Assembly (NCBI GenBank): GCA_938046755.1
Contig: CALIXC010000177.1
Span: 1 to 5,766, forward strand
Length of the DNA: 5,766 bases
Reading direction: 5' to 3'
Source: an uncultured Lautropia sp.
GTDB taxonomy: Bacteria > Pseudomonadota > Gammaproteobacteria > Burkholderiales > Burkholderiaceae_E
In this document: positions 5,456 to 5,766 of the stretch, piece by piece
How the letters are laid out: each line of letters begins with the position of its first letter
Position numbering within the stretch: position 1 is the first letter of the stretch
Program-made: the position numbers and the translations under genes
Notes under the pieces: generated by a model
Told to the model about the DNA's origin: nothing
Database searches by the model: none
Seen by the model: only the letters and a program-made list of their open reading frames with translations

Positions 5456-5766
5456 TCATGAAGGAAGGGACCTTCCGGAAGCGGTGTTAGCCGTTGGGAT
5501 GCTGCAGTATCTCCTTTTGCTAATAGACAAGATAACTCTAATGGGAGGGTTTGATATTTATGGATGTAAATTGACTGTGGGGTGGCCATGCGACAGAAGG
5601 CAGATCGCCAAGCCACCATCAGGTTGATGCGGATGGTGGGTGATGAGTACGGCCTGCCACCAAGTAGATAGAGGACGGAATCCAGAACAGCGCTGCACCA
5701 GCACGCCGTCGAACACGCCGGGGAAGGCTGTGCGGTGACTGGCTGTCGATGCTCACAGGAGTCTCC
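5456..5766. other. Region without a convincing gene, with a short AT-rich island
   Basis: This stretch lies upstream, in the minus direction, of the receptor remnant. It may hold further decayed pieces of it, but no motif is readable. Positions ~5505-5575 are much richer in A/T than the surroundings. An 8-bp inverted repeat CCACCATC/GATGGTGG (5613-5620 with 5632-5639) could form a hairpin but has no U-tract. One minus-strand frame is open from the right edge to 5401; its translation is not recognisable. No tRNA, IS end or array is visible. Confidence 0.5.

Noticed and set aside
5131..5490. Plus-strand frame translating to repetitive Gly/Ala/Val sequence resembling an adhesin
   Set aside because: It mirrors the minus-strand TonB receptor remnant, which shows specific family motifs; there is no ribosome site or secretion signal, and the repetitiveness arises from the antisense reading.
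5613..5639. 8-bp inverted repeat considered as a terminator
   Set aside because: There is no U-tract on either side and no gene ends next to it.
5590..5756. Possible small minus-strand gene starting GTG at 5756 after GGAG
   Set aside because: It stops after about 54 codons with Arg/Ser/His-rich sequence and no recognisable similarity; the ribosome match is at the window edge and could be chance.
5401..5766. Minus-strand frame open from the right edge (~120 codons)
   Set aside because: There is no motif, start or ribosome site, and it overlaps the receptor remnant in another frame. Openness alone is weak evidence.

Overview
The window joins two DNA styles. Positions 1 to about 1620 look actinobacterial: a divergent pair of a DHA2-type (EmrB/QacA) drug efflux gene on the minus strand, cut by the left edge, and the start of a TetR-family repressor gene on the plus strand. 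A shared 119-bp intergenic region between them carries a duplicated palindromic operator. From about 1630 to the right edge the DNA looks proteobacterial, perhaps betaproteobacterial (Alcaligenaceae-like). Leu is almost always CTG and Val GTG, the peptide-type ABC permeases and MntP are typical of that group, and there is a TonB-dependent receptor remnant, which implies an outer membrane. The genus is not determined.

The two styles meet inside one open reading frame (1306-2055). Its first ~103 residues are a TetR DNA-binding half and its last ~140 are the C-terminal half of a DppB/OppB-type permease. Codon use changes at the same point. This is either an assembly or cloning chimera or a real illegitimate recombination or transfer junction. 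It is the most important thing to check, because it decides whether both halves belong to one organism.

Region by region: 1-1186 (-), MFS drug exporter, C-terminus missing. 1187-1305, divergent promoter/operator region. 1306-2055 (+), TetR::permease chimera. 2068-3060 (+), complete DppC/OppC-type permease. 3071-3937 (+), sugar phosphate isomerase/epimerase-like TIM-barrel protein. The permeases and the TIM-barrel gene are tightly spaced and form the tail of an ABC importer operon. Its substrate-binding protein, its ATPases and the front of permease 1 are not in the window. 3938-4381, AT-rich promoter region followed by a yybP-ykoY type manganese riboswitch leader. 4382-5053 (+), mntP, the Mn2+ exporter controlled by that leader. 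5068 to about 5455 (-), a decayed TonB-dependent receptor of the copper-receptor type, convergent with mntP. It retains its likely natural C-terminus but has a homopolymer frameshift and apparent internal deletions. 5456-5766 holds no convincing gene.

The riboswitch plus mntP is a self-contained manganese homeostasis unit: excess Mn2+ should turn on export. I found no CRISPR array, tRNA, rRNA, complete insertion sequence or new defence system. The unusual items are the chimeric junction, the riboswitch expression platform with a 12-bp hairpin and a weak Shine-Dalgarno, and the eroded TonB receptor.
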